DNA from: an uncultured Eubacteriales bacterium
GTDB lineage: Bacteria > Bacillota > Clostridia > Oscillospirales > Acutalibacteraceae
Direction: 5' to 3'
NCBI GenBank assembly: GCA_900315875.1
Contig: ONAX01000002.1
Coordinates: 1-64,000, forward strand
Length of the DNA: 64,000 bases
A program made the translations under genes and the position numbers. The notes below the pieces were generated by a model that was given only the letters and a program-made list of their open reading frames with translations, was not told the origin of the DNA and searched no databases. Numbering within the stretch: position 1 is the stretch's first letter; the number at the start of each line of letters is the position of its first letter. This document shows, in pieces, positions 35,227-44,321 of this stretch.

Positions 35227-35273
35227 CACGGGGGAGGGCCACAGGGCTGCCGCCCTGAGTTCTCTCCCCCGTG
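35227..35273. repeat. Nested GC-rich hairpin in intergenic region
   Basis: CACGGGGGAG (35227-35236) pairs perfectly with CTCCCCCGTG (35264-35273). Inside it AGGGC (35243-35247) pairs with GCCCT. The stretch 34993-35637 otherwise holds no gene: AT-rich DNA near 35040-35080, this hairpin, and repeat copy B. Confidence 0.6.
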
Positions 35274-35391
35274 AGCCCCCTCCCCTTACCCGCTTTCACC
35301 GCCCCGGTCTTAATAGCAACTCCACTCCGCCCCATGGCGGTTTCAGGCCGACAATTTTTTTCGTAATTGTATGCACGGAATTTCTGACTTA

Positions 35392-35574
35392 GGACGTGGA
35401 AACTATTTTTTGAAAAAATAGAACTGCTATTAAATATGGACGCGGCCCTTCCAAACAGCGATTGTCGCGAATCGGGTGCAGCGTCACGCTGCAGAGCGAA
35501 GCGGAGCTGAGCGATTGTCGCGAATCGACAGCACAGGCACTGTGCCGGCGTCACGCTGCCGGTGCCGATTTGCG
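35392..35574 (+). repeat. Dispersed intergenic repeat, copy B
   Basis: Shares ordered blocks with copy A (28530-28355, opposite orientation), including GGACGTGGAA, CTATTTTTTGAAA, CCAAACAGCG and AGCGATTGTCGCGAATCG. In this copy the 18-mer occurs twice (35457-35474 and 35510-35527). It ends about 60 bp upstream of the ABC transporter start. Confidence 0.75.
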
Positions 35575-35637
35575 TTGACTATTGATGAAAAAAAGTGTAG
35601 AATAATTAGTATGATTACTGTATAAAGGAGAAATCAG

Positions 35638-37377
35638 ATGTTCAGGCTTGCACGTTTTCTTAAGGACTATAAACTGCAGCTTATTTTCGGACCGCTTTGT
35701 AAGCTTATCGAGGCGATCTTGGAGCTTCTCGTTCCGCTCGTAACAGCCGATATTATCGATAACGGCGTTAAAAGCGGCGATCCGGGCTACGTTCTTTCCC
35801 ACGGTGCCATAATGATAGGAATGGGTGCCGCAGGACTTTGCTTTGCGCTGGTGTGCCAGAAATCAGCATCCATCGCATCCCAGGGCTTCGGAACAAAACT
35901 GCGGAATGCGCTGTTTTCGCATATCAATACACTTTCCCATGCAGAGCTTGACAGCATTGGAACACCGTCGCTTATCACAAGAATGACAAACGACATTAAC
36001 CGCCTGCAGCAGGCTGTTGCAATGCTTATCCGCCTTGTCATTCGTGCACCGTTCCTCATTATCGGCGCAATGGTAATGACATTCCTTATCGACGTCCGGC
36101 TTGCGCTCATTTTTGCAGTTGCAGCTCCGCTTACGGGTCTTGTGCTGTACATTGTAATGCGCGCATCTCTCCCCTATTTCAAACGCATGCAGACGGGTCT
36201 TGACAAGGTGTCCCTGATATCCCGCGAAAACCTTTCCGGAAACAGGGTTATCCGCGCCTTCAATAAACAGAAAGAGGACGAAAAGCGCTTCGGAGAAGCT
36301 AACGACAGCCTTACAGCAACTGCCGTCCGCGGCGGAAAAATATCGACGCTTCTCAATCCCCTGAGCTATGTTATTGCCCAGGCTGCTATCATCGCAATCG
36401 TATGGTTCGGATCAGGTCTTGTAAATACAGGTGAGTTTACAACAGGTCAGATAATAGCCTTAGTAAACTATATGACGCTGATACAGCTGACTATGATTGT
36501 TGTATCCGATCTTGTCGTGCTTTTTACACGCGCTGCCGTTTCTGCGGCAAGAGTAAATGAAATATTCGATACAAAACCATCTGTAACGGAATGTGAAAAC
36601 CCGTCTGACGATTTTTCTGACGACGCGGATGCTGTCCGCTTCGATAATGTTTCCTTCTGCTACAAGGGTCACGGTCTTGCACTCAAGAACATAAGCTTCA
36701 CGGCTAAAGAAGGCGAAACTATAGGCATTATCGGCGGTACAGGCTCAGGAAAAAGTACGCTTGTAAATCTGATTCCGCGTTTTTACGATGCTGTTGAAGG
36801 CAGCGTTTACGTCTGCGGTCAGGATGTCCGGAAATGCAGCTTTGAGGGACTCCGCAGCAGAATAGGAATTGTGCCGCAGAAGGCGGAGCTTTTTTCCGGA
36901 ACGATAAAAAGCAATCTCCTGCGCAGTAAGCCCGACGCAACCGACGGAGAAATTGAGAAGGCTCTGAAAATATCACAGGCATATGAATTCGTCAGCAAAG
37001 CTCCCGAGGGGCTTGAAATGCACATAAGCTCCGGCGGCAAGAACCTTTCCGGCGGTCAGCGGCAGAGACTTACTATCGCCCGCGCGGTACTGAGGTCGCC
37101 GCAGATACTGATACTCGACGACAGCGCAAGCGCACTCGATTTCGCAACCGACGCCGCACTCAGACGCGCACTTGCGGAGCAGACGCAGGGCATGACGGTA
37201 TTCATGGTATCCCAGCGCGTCGGAACTGTGCGTTATTCCGATAAAATACTGGTTCTGGACGGCGGCGAGCTTGTCGGCACAGGAACTCATAAAGAGCTTA
37301 TCCGCAGCTGTCCGGTTTACAAGGAAATCTGCCTGTCTCAGCTCAGGCGTGAGGAGGTGGAAAACGATGTCGGCTAA
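35638..37377 (+). CDS. ABC exporter, ATP-binding/permease subunit 1
   Basis: A 579-residue fused ABC exporter half. Six membrane helices (about 15-310) precede a nucleotide-binding domain: Walker A GGTGSGKST, Q-loop PQKAELFSG, signature NLSGGQRQR and Walker B LILDDSASALD. The residue after the Walker B Asp pair is S in place of the catalytic Glu, as in the degenerate site of heterodimeric exporters. AAAGGAG precedes the ATG. The second subunit overlaps it by 11 bp. Substrate (drug, peptide or lipid) unknown. Confidence 0.9.
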   Translation: MFRLARFLKDYKLQLIFGPLCKLIEAILELLVPLVTADIIDNGVKSGDPGYVLSHGAIMIGMGAAGLCFALVCQKSASIASQGFGTKLRNALFSHINTLSHAELDSIGTPSLITRMTNDINRLQQAVAMLIRLVIRAPFLIIGAMVMTFLIDVRLALIFAVAAPLTGLVLYIVMRASLPYFKRMQTGLDKVSLISRENLSGNRVIRAFNKQKEDEKRFGEANDSLTATAVRGGKISTLLNPLSYVIAQAAIIAIVWFGSGLVNTGEFTTGQIIALVNYMTLIQLTMIVVSDLVVLFTRAAVSAARVNEIFDTKPSVTECENPSDDFSDDADAVRFDNVSFCYKGHGLALKNISFTAKEGETIGIIGGTGSGKSTLVNLIPRFYDAVEGSVYVCGQDVRKCSFEGLRSRIGIVPQKAELFSGTIKSNLLRSKPDATDGEIEKALKISQAYEFVSKAPEGLEMHISSGGKNLSGGQRQRLTIARAVLRSPQILILDDSASALDFATDAALRRALAEQTQGMTVFMVSQRVGTVRYSDKILVLDGGELVGTGTHKELIRSCPVYKEICLSQLRREEVENDVG

Positions 37378-39139
37378 AAAGAAACTGCAAAAACGCAAAA
37401 GAAGCAAATCCCTGCAGCGGCTGCTCAGCTTTTGCAAACCGTATCGCGGAAAACTGTACGCCGCAATGATTTTCGCATTTCTGTACGTTGCGCTGAGCCT
37501 GACAGCCCCGGTACTCCTCGGTTATGCTATCGATAAGGCTGTCGGAAAGGGCATGGTGGATTTTGCCGGTATCGCCGTTCTGCTGATAATGGTCGGAGTC
37601 AGCGCCGGAAGCTCTGCGCTTTTCGGATGGCTTATGAACATGTTCACCTATTCCGTTGCCTACCTTACTACAAGGGACATGCGGCGAATGGTTTACAGCA
37701 AATTCAACAGCACACCGCTGTCCTATATTGACAGCAGTCCGCACGGAGACCTGCTCAGCCGACTGATAAACGACGTAGACGCAGTAGCTGACGGCCTTCT
37801 GCAGGGCATTACAAAGCTGTTTTCCGGTTCGGTCATGATAATAGCAACTCTCGGCTTCATGCTTGTCATAAGCCCACCTATCGCCCTTGTGGTGGTAATA
37901 ATCACGCCGCTTTCAATGTTCGTAGCGGCATTCATAACAAGACTTTCGCAGCGCCAGTTCCGTGAACAATCGGAAATACAGGGTGAGCTCAGCACAAGGA
38001 TAGAGGAATACATCGGCAGACAAAGGCTCGTAAAGGCTTTTTCATTTGAGGAGGATTCTGTTTCGGAATTCGAGGAAATAAACGAAAGGCTGAGAGTAAG
38101 CGGTCAGAAATCGCAGTTCTACTCCTCCCTTGCAAACCCGTCGACACGCTTTGTAAACGGAATTGTAACGGCAGCAGTGTGCATAGTTGGCTCACTTTCC
38201 GCAATGAACGGGGCAATTTCAATAGGTCAGATAGCAACGTTCATAACCTACGCAAACCAGTATACAAAGCCTTTCAATGAAGTAACAGGCGTTATTCCCC
38301 AGCTGCAGGCTGCGCTGGCAGGTGCAGACCGCGTTTTTGCGGTTCTCGATGAGCAGGACGAATATCCTCCCGACAGCGAATGTGAAGAAACCGAAGGCAG
38401 AAGCCGCGGCGAGCTGGATATAAACCATATTTCATTTTCATACAATCCCCAGCGTCCGCTTATAACTGATTTTACACTGAATGTTGACCATGCAAAACGA
38501 GTTGCCATAGTCGGTCCCACCGGCTGCGGAAAAACAACCTTCATTAATCTGCTGATGCGTTTTTACGACATACAGAGCGGCACCATTATGCTTGACGGCA
38601 AAAGTATTTACGAGCTTAAACGAAGCTCTCTGCGCTCGCAGTTCGGTATGGTGCTGCAGGACAGCTGGCTGTACAGCGCAAGCGTGCGGGATAATATCGC
38701 ATACGGAAAACCCGACGCTACTATTGAGGAGGTCATTGCTGCGGCAAAGAAGGCTCACATCCACCGCTTTATCGAGCGCCTCCCCGACGGCTATGACACA
38801 ATGATAACCGAAGCCGGAGATAACCTTTCCCAGGGACAAAGACAGCTAATGTGCATTGCCCGTGTAATGCTTTGCGATCCGCCGATGCTGATTCTCGACG
38901 AAGCAACAAGCTCCATCGATACAAGAACCGAAATAAAGATACAGCAGGCATTTTCTGAGATGATGAAGGGACGCACAAGCTTTATCGTAGCTCACAGACT
39001 GTCAACAATCAGAGAGGCTGATATAATACTTGTCATGAAGGACGGAAACATCATCGAGCAGGGCAGCCATGACGAGTTGATTGCTGCCGGAGGCTTTTAC
39101 CGCGAGCTTTACACAAGCCAGTTTGCCCCGAGCGCATAA
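37367..39139 (+). CDS. ABC exporter, ATP-binding/permease subunit 2
   Basis: A 590-residue partner half-transporter. Membrane helices lie at about 25-330. The nucleotide-binding domain has Walker A GPTGCGKTT, signature NLSQGQRQ and Walker B MLILDEATSS with the catalytic Glu intact. With subunit 1 it forms a heterodimer with one active and one degenerate ATP site. Start 37367 (MSAKKKLQKRKRSKS) is preferred over 37271, since GAGGAGGTG lies 8 nt upstream. No terminator is evident before the lipoprotein gene. Confidence 0.9.
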   Translation: MSAKKKLQKRKRSKSLQRLLSFCKPYRGKLYAAMIFAFLYVALSLTAPVLLGYAIDKAVGKGMVDFAGIAVLLIMVGVSAGSSALFGWLMNMFTYSVAYLTTRDMRRMVYSKFNSTPLSYIDSSPHGDLLSRLINDVDAVADGLLQGITKLFSGSVMIIATLGFMLVISPPIALVVVIITPLSMFVAAFITRLSQRQFREQSEIQGELSTRIEEYIGRQRLVKAFSFEEDSVSEFEEINERLRVSGQKSQFYSSLANPSTRFVNGIVTAAVCIVGSLSAMNGAISIGQIATFITYANQYTKPFNEVTGVIPQLQAALAGADRVFAVLDEQDEYPPDSECEETEGRSRGELDINHISFSYNPQRPLITDFTLNVDHAKRVAIVGPTGCGKTTFINLLMRFYDIQSGTIMLDGKSIYELKRSSLRSQFGMVLQDSWLYSASVRDNIAYGKPDATIEEVIAAAKKAHIHRFIERLPDGYDTMITEAGDNLSQGQRQLMCIARVMLCDPPMLILDEATSSIDTRTEIKIQQAFSEMMKGRTSFIVAHRLSTIREADIILVMKDGNIIEQGSHDELIAAGGFYRELYTSQFAPSA

Positions 39140-39196
39140 TCCTTGCAATCAATACAGAAAATAAACAAAACCATACAAACGAAAGGAATGTTCATA

Positions 39197-40063
39197 ATGT
39201 CAAAAAAAGCATTACAGCTTGCGTGCCTGACCGGTGCGCTGTGCATAGCACTGTGCGGCTGCAGCCTGAATATCACAGGAGGCGGCGAAAGCAGCGGTGA
39301 AGCTTCGAAAAAGAACAGCACCTCAGAAAACAGCAAGAAAAGCTCTGACACCGATAAGGAAGAAAGCTCAAAGGATGAGGAAAGCTCCGGAGCAGAGGAA
39401 AGTTCTGAAGCTGAAAGCAGCACAGCTCCGAAGGATGAAAAGCCTACTCAGGAGAGCGCAAACGCAGCCTATGCGAAGGTTGTCGAAAAGCTCCTTGAAG
39501 ACTGCGGCAAGCCTAAGGTGCAGAACAGCTTTCTGAACGGTGTTGCTGTCGTCAGGCTTATAGATTTTGACGGCGACGGAATAAAGGAGCTCTTATGCGT
39601 ATATCCCCAGGAAAACGATATGTTCGCTAACAAGCAGGAGGTTTACGGCTATGCCGACGGAGAGGCTGTTTCACTTTTCAAGGATCGCGTACAGAACTGG
39701 GGCACAAGCGTTGACCCGTTTGTTGAATACATTGAGGGAGAAAAAGGAGCATATATTCTGACGGATTACCGCTCCACCATGAGCGAAAGCAAGGGAACGT
39801 GGGTTACCTTCAAAAACAACCAGCAGACAACCGGCATGAGCTTCTACACAAACGCGCCGTCGTTTGATTCCGGAGAGGGTCAGGGCGCTGAACTGATCTA
39901 CAAAATCGACGATAAAAAACTGGAAAAAGAAGAATTCGACAAGGCAATGGACGAATTCAACAAGTCCGGCGAGGAAAAACGCCTGATGATATCAGTCACC
40001 GACGACAGCACTGTTCTTGAGGAAACCGAAGCCACATTGAAAACTCTCGGCGTATCAATTTAA
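39197..40063 (+). CDS. Putative lipoprotein, function unknown
   Basis: A 288-residue exported protein. The signal peptide ends in a lipobox (ALCGC) at about residue 20, so it is anchored on the outer face of the membrane. A Ser/Glu/Lys-rich, low-complexity linker runs to about residue 85. A globular domain follows with an IDFDGDGIKELL segment, which resembles a calcium-binding DxDGDG loop. No catalytic motif is recognised. The ATG at 39197 follows AAAGGAA. It lies 57 bp after the ABC exporter genes and may belong with them. Confidence 0.75.
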   Translation: MSKKALQLACLTGALCIALCGCSLNITGGGESSGEASKKNSTSENSKKSSDTDKEESSKDEESSGAEESSEAESSTAPKDEKPTQESANAAYAKVVEKLLEDCGKPKVQNSFLNGVAVVRLIDFDGDGIKELLCVYPQENDMFANKQEVYGYADGEAVSLFKDRVQNWGTSVDPFVEYIEGEKGAYILTDYRSTMSESKGTWVTFKNNQQTTGMSFYTNAPSFDSGEGQGAELIYKIDDKKLEKEEFDKAMDEFNKSGEEKRLMISVTDDSTVLEETEATLKTLGVSI

Positions 40064-40080
40064 CAGAAAAATAATACGAG

Positions 40081-40128
40081 CCATAACGGAAATTTCCGGA
40101 ACAACCGGACTGACCGTTATGGCTTTTT
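40081..40128 (+). terminator. Intrinsic terminator
   Basis: AGCCATAACGG and CCGTTATGGCT enclose an inner hairpin (TTCCGG/CCGG) and run into T6, after the lipoprotein gene. Confidence 0.85.
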
Positions 40129-40181
40129 TCTTGTTGCCACATTCCGTTTCTTTCGCATATTATAAGGTGGGAGGAATGGTT

Positions 40182-40649
40182 ATGGAAAACAATATCTATA
40201 TCGTCCAGAGCGGCGATACACTTTATGATATCGCAAAACGCTTCAATACGACCGTGGAAGCGCTTGCACATTACAACGGCATTGCCGATCCCAATGTTAT
40301 TAAAATCGGACAGATGATCCGCATACCGGAGATGGAAGACGGAGAATGTGTACCGATACACATTATAAAAAGCGGAGATACTCTGCAGCAGATAGCGGAT
40401 ATGCACGATACGACAGTACACGAAATCGCACGGCTCAACGGCATACAAAATCCCGATTATATCGAAGCGGGTCGCGTTTTGCGGCTTCCGAAGGACGCAA
40501 AATACAACTGTTACCGGGTTGAACAGGGCGACAGCCTGTGGAAAATCGCACAGAAATACGGTGTTACCGTTACGCAGCTTATTAATGAGAACAGACTAAA
40601 AAAACCGTCACTTATCTATCCCGGTCAGATAATAAGAATACCAGTATAA
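40182..40649 (+). CDS. Triple LysM-domain protein
   Basis: A 155-residue protein made of three LysM domains (starting about residues 6, 58 and 110: YIVQSGDTLYDIA, HIIKSGDTLQQIA, YRVEQGDSLWKIA). LysM binds the N-acetylglucosamine of peptidoglycan or cortex. There is no signal peptide, which in sporulating Firmicutes is typical of spore coat and cortex-interface proteins made in the mother cell; this role is inferred. GGGAGG lies 7 nt before the ATG at 40182. It is followed at 29 bp by the DUF3343 gene. Confidence 0.85.
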   Translation: MENNIYIVQSGDTLYDIAKRFNTTVEALAHYNGIADPNVIKIGQMIRIPEMEDGECVPIHIIKSGDTLQQIADMHDTTVHEIARLNGIQNPDYIEAGRVLRLPKDAKYNCYRVEQGDSLWKIAQKYGVTVTQLINENRLKKPSLIYPGQIIRIPV

Positions 40650-40678
40650 AATGAATGTACAAAGCAGAGGTGAACAAT

Positions 40679-40903
40679 ATGGAAAAGTTTTATTTCGTCG
40701 TATCCTCTGTGACCTACGCAATGAAGGCGCAGCGGTTGCTTTCCTCCGCCGGAATAAAATCGGAAATAAAGCGCAGTACACGGCGAAGCACTGAAAAAAG
40801 CTGCAGCTATACTGTAGGCGTAGCTGCAGCAAAGGCTGCTCAGGCAGAAAGAATACTTGCACAGCATTCAGTTAAGATTCTCGGCAGAAAGGACGGAGAC
40901 TGA
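40679..40903 (+). CDS. DUF3343 protein (putative Se/S carrier-like)
   Basis: A 74-residue protein starting MEKFYFVVSSVTYAMKAQRLL with a CSYTVGV segment, a pattern shared by the DUF3343 family. These small proteins often accompany cysteine desulfurase-like enzymes and selenium-related genes and are presumed sulfur or selenium carriers. The ATG at 40679 follows GAGGTG and is preferred over 40655. It is followed 4 bp later by the cysteine desulfurase-like gene, which supports the carrier idea. Confidence 0.72.
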   Translation: MEKFYFVVSSVTYAMKAQRLLSSAGIKSEIKRSTRRSTEKSCSYTVGVAAAKAAQAERILAQHSVKILGRKDGD

Positions 40904-40907
40904 ATCA

Positions 40908-42044
40908 ATGATATATCTCGACAGCAGCGCAACGACTTTTCCAAAGCCCCAGAGGGTACAGCAGGCAGCGGCAAATGCAATGAAAGGCTCTGCAAATCCC
41001 GGGCGCAGCGGTCACAGTCTTTCTCTTGCGGCAGGACAGATCATATACCGCTCAAGGCTCACAGCAGCGCAGTTCTTTGACATGGAGGACGAAACGCGCG
41101 TTATATTCACTCCGGGCTGCACCTTTTCCCTGAATACAGCAATAAATGGTCTGCTGTCAGACGGCGGGCATGCTGTAGTTTCCGAGCTCGAGCACAATGC
41201 GGTAATGCGTCCACTTGAAGCACTGCGCAGCAAGGGAGTGAGCTTCAGCACAGCGAAGGTCTACCCCGGAGATAACGACAGAACGGTAGATAGTTTCCGC
41301 CGCTGCATCAATGTCAATACAAAGGTCATAATCTGCACCCACGCTTCGAACGTCTGGGGAATACGTCTTCCGATTGAGCGGATATGCGCCCTTGCACATG
41401 CATACGGGCTGAAAATAGTCGTTGACGCTGCACAGTCGGCAGGCGTGCTGCCGCTTTCAATGCAGGAGGGATTCGACGTAGTCTGTGCCGCCGGTCACAA
41501 GGGGCTGTACGGTCCCATGGGTACAGGACTTATGCTGCTGTCGCAGGACATGGAGCTGCCGCCGCTGATAACAGGAGGCACCGGCAGCAATTCAGCTTCT
41601 CTTGTACAGCCAACTGAGCTGCCGGACAGGTTTGAAAGCGGAACGCCGAATGTATCCGGAATAGCAGGTCTTGCAGAGGGTATACGCTTTGTGCAGAGCA
41701 AGGGACAGGAAAAACTGCTGCATCATGAAATGTCCCTGATACGCTATGCGTGGCAGATGCTCAGCGGCATGCGCGGTATTCGTCTGTATACGCCGGAGCC
41801 TGACGAAACAAGCTTTGCACCGGTTCTGTCCTTCAATATTGAGGGAATGGACAGCGAGGAAACCGCCGGGGAGCTGTCAAAACGCGGAATTGCCGTCAGA
41901 GCAGGTCTGCACTGCAGCAGCGCCGCTCATATTGCTGCAGGCACAATTGATACGGGAGCTGTGCGGCTTTCCCCCTGCGCTTTTACTTCAAAAAATGATA
42001 TGGTGCAGACCGTCAGGGCTGTAAAAGCTTTGGCAGGTGCATAA
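40908..42044 (+). CDS. Cysteine desulfurase family protein (SufS/CsdA-like)
   Basis: A 378-residue PLP-dependent class V aminotransferase-fold enzyme. The active site shows VVDAAQSAG, AAGHKGLYGP with the PLP lysine, and RAGLHCS with the persulfide-forming cysteine. The group removes sulfur (or selenium) from cysteine or selenocysteine for transfer. The start at 40908 (MIYLDSSATTFPKP) is the family N-terminus. It directly follows the DUF3343 gene, so the pair probably works as donor and carrier. Its transcript meets a convergent terminator at 42043-42080. Confidence 0.88.
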   Translation: MIYLDSSATTFPKPQRVQQAAANAMKGSANPGRSGHSLSLAAGQIIYRSRLTAAQFFDMEDETRVIFTPGCTFSLNTAINGLLSDGGHAVVSELEHNAVMRPLEALRSKGVSFSTAKVYPGDNDRTVDSFRRCINVNTKVIICTHASNVWGIRLPIERICALAHAYGLKIVVDAAQSAGVLPLSMQEGFDVVCAAGHKGLYGPMGTGLMLLSQDMELPPLITGGTGSNSASLVQPTELPDRFESGTPNVSGIAGLAEGIRFVQSKGQEKLLHHEMSLIRYAWQMLSGMRGIRLYTPEPDETSFAPVLSFNIEGMDSEETAGELSKRGIAVRAGLHCSSAAHIAAGTIDTGAVRLSPCAFTSKNDMVQTVRAVKALAGA

Positions 42045-42080
42045 AAAAAGGCGTTTCAGGCTTTTGTTTCCTGAAACGCC
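42043..42080 (-). terminator. Terminator between convergent genes
   Basis: GGCGTTTCAGG (42050-42060) and CCTGAAACGCC (42070-42080) form a perfect 11-bp stem. A7 on the plus side gives a T run on the minus strand, so it ends the phosphoesterase transcript. Confidence 0.85.
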
Positions 42081-42089
42081 GAAGCTGTT

Positions 42090-42779
42090 TTACAGTACAT
42101 GCAGCGGAGTAAATCCGATATGATCACATGCGATAAGACGATAAAGTATGCCGTCGTGTTCGCCCTCAAAGGCACGCTTCGCAGCGCTGCCGCCGTGAAT
42201 ATGTCCATAAAAGCACCGCTGCACACCGAATTCGTGCAGAACATCGGTTATTTCATGACATTCCATGCCGTTATAAATCGGCGGATAATGCAGAAATGCT
42301 ACGGGTGTATATCCCTCGCGCACTGCGCCCTGCAGAGATGTTCTGAGTCTGCCCGCTTCGCGGTTCAGAACCTTCATATCGGCATCGGTCTGCGCGTCAT
42401 AGAACCATCCTCTCGAGCCGCAAAGCGCAAGCCCGTCGCGGATGAAATAATTATTATGCATTATCTCCATGCTGTCAAAGCCGGATTCCCTCAGAAAGCG
42501 ATCCATCTTTGCCTTTGTCGTCCACCAGTAATCATGGTTGCCCTTTACAATCAGTTTTTTACCGGGCAGAGCATTGATAAATGCGAAATCCTCAGCAGTT
42601 TCCTCAAGGGTCATTGCCCAGGAAATATCCCCGGCGATAACAACGGTGTCGTCCTGTTCAACAAGGCGCGTCCAGTTATCGCGGATACGATCCGTGTAAT
42701 TTTCCCAACCGCGGAACACATCCATCGGCTTATCAACGCCGAAGGACAGGTGCAGATCCGCAATGGTGTAAACCGCCAT
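42090..42779 (-). CDS. Metallophosphoesterase
   Basis: A 229-residue calcineurin-like phosphoesterase. The metal-binding motifs are DLHLS (DxH), VIAGDISWA (GDxxW-type), KGNHDYWW (GNHD) and YGHIHGG (GHxH). The enzyme probably acts on phosphodiesters or nucleotides; the substrate is unknown. The start is 1 bp from the threonine synthase stop, so the two are coupled although their pathways are not obviously linked. Confidence 0.9.
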   Translation of the reverse strand: MAVYTIADLHLSFGVDKPMDVFRGWENYTDRIRDNWTRLVEQDDTVVIAGDISWAMTLEETAEDFAFINALPGKKLIVKGNHDYWWTTKAKMDRFLRESGFDSMEIMHNNYFIRDGLALCGSRGWFYDAQTDADMKVLNREAGRLRTSLQGAVREGYTPVAFLHYPPIYNGMECHEITDVLHEFGVQRCFYGHIHGGSAAKRAFEGEHDGILYRLIACDHIGFTPLHVL

Positions 42780-42780
42780 A

Positions 42781-44286
42781 TCAGTTGATACCGAGACCGC
42801 TCAGAACCACCTGCGGCATTTCGTCAACCTCACACTGCAGGCTGAAGCGCTCCTTAGCTTCCTTCAGCGCCTTGAGCGGAGCCGGAACAGGAGTATTTGT
42901 CTTATCTGACAGAGCCTGAACAGTAGCAAATTCGTCCTCGGGAAGTGTTTCCTCTGTAAGTGAGGACAGAACAGCGCGTGAGAACTTATAGGGGCTTGCA
43001 GTAGAAGCGATGACCGTCGGGGTCTTGTCGCCGGTATTTCTTACATACTGCTCATAAACGTCAAATGCAACGGCGGTATGGGTATCGCACAGGTAGTTTT
43101 CCTTAGCGTAGATCTCGCCGATAGTCTTCTGGGTCTGCTTATCGTCGCAGCAGCCGCCGACAAAGAGGTCTGTAAGAGCCTTTTTGGTTGCGTCGTCAAC
43201 TGTGTAGCAGCCGTTTTCAGAAAGCTCCTTCATCCACATAGCAACCTTTGCATCGTCGCCGCCTGTGAGGTGATAAAGAAGTCTTTCAAGGTTTGAGGAT
43301 ACAAGAATATCCATTGACGGAGAGATGGTTGTGTGGAAATCTCTTTTCTTATCATAAGTACCGGTTGCGATAAAGTCAGTCAGTACATTGTTTGCATTGG
43401 AAGCGCAGATAAACTTGTTTACCGGCAGTCCCATATTCATAGCATAGAAGGAAGCAAGGATATTGCCGAAATTACCTGTGGGAACTGCAACGTTTATCTT
43501 GTCGCCGGGAACAATACGGCCGGCATTTACCATTTCGCAGTAAGCTGAGAAATAGTAAACGATCTGCGGCAGCAGTCTGCCCCAGTTGATGGAGTTTGCG
43601 CTGGAGAATATCATATTGTTTTCAGCAAGTGTGCTCTTGATATCAGCATTCGTGAAAATCTTCTTAACGCCAGTCTGAGCGTCGTCAAAGTTACCCTTGA
43701 TTGCAACAACGCTGACATTTTCACCCTTCTGAGTAGCCATCTGACGCTTCTGCATGGGAGATACGCCGTCTACGGGATAGAATACCATAATCTTTGTTCC
43801 GTCTACGTCGCAGAATCCCTCGAGAGCAGCCTTACCTGTGTCGCCGCTTGTAGCAACGAGAATTACAGCCTGCTTGTCAGCGCATGTCTTTTTAACGGAC
43901 TTTGTCAGAAGATGCGGCAGGATCTGCAGAGCCATATCCTTGAATGCACATGTCGGGCCGTGCCAGAGCTCAAGAACAGCAGCCTCGGTAGAACCTATAT
44001 ATACGTAGGAAATAGGAGAAGGATTGTCGCCCTCGAATTTTTCGGCATCATATGCAGCGTCAACGCTTTCGCTGATTTCCTCTGCAGTGAAATCGCCGAG
44101 GAAGTCGCCCATGATTTTCTTTGCTCTTCCCTTGTAATCCATAGCGCAGAAGCTCTTGATATCCTCAAGGCTGTACTGCGGAAGTGACTGGGGAACGAAC
44201 AGACCGCCCTCATCAGAAATACCCTGTGCAATAGCCTGCGCAGCGGTAACGACCTTTGTTTTATCCCTTGTGCTGTTGTAATTCAT
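42781..44286 (-). CDS. thrC: Threonine synthase
   Basis: A 501-residue PLP enzyme that converts O-phosphohomoserine to threonine, the last step of threonine synthesis. The N-terminus MNYNSTRDKTKVVTAAQAI and the CAFKDMALQ motif carry the PLP lysine; VATSGDTGKAAL and the GNFGNILASFY loop bind the cofactor phosphate. It is the long, class II-like form. No other thr gene lies nearby. A start region without a clear leader makes attenuation unlikely. Confidence 0.95.
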   Translation of the reverse strand: MNYNSTRDKTKVVTAAQAIAQGISDEGGLFVPQSLPQYSLEDIKSFCAMDYKGRAKKIMGDFLGDFTAEEISESVDAAYDAEKFEGDNPSPISYVYIGSTEAAVLELWHGPTCAFKDMALQILPHLLTKSVKKTCADKQAVILVATSGDTGKAALEGFCDVDGTKIMVFYPVDGVSPMQKRQMATQKGENVSVVAIKGNFDDAQTGVKKIFTNADIKSTLAENNMIFSSANSINWGRLLPQIVYYFSAYCEMVNAGRIVPGDKINVAVPTGNFGNILASFYAMNMGLPVNKFICASNANNVLTDFIATGTYDKKRDFHTTISPSMDILVSSNLERLLYHLTGGDDAKVAMWMKELSENGCYTVDDATKKALTDLFVGGCCDDKQTQKTIGEIYAKENYLCDTHTAVAFDVYEQYVRNTGDKTPTVIASTASPYKFSRAVLSSLTEETLPEDEFATVQALSDKTNTPVPAPLKALKEAKERFSLQCEVDEMPQVVLSGLGIN

Positions 44287-44321
44287 ACTGATTTCCTTCT
44301 TTCCTTTGATTTAACGAATGA

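Noticed and set aside
35162..35554. 130-codon minus-strand frame between the flippase and ABC genes
   Set aside because: It runs through the GC-rich hairpin and repeat copy B, and its composition is not protein-like.
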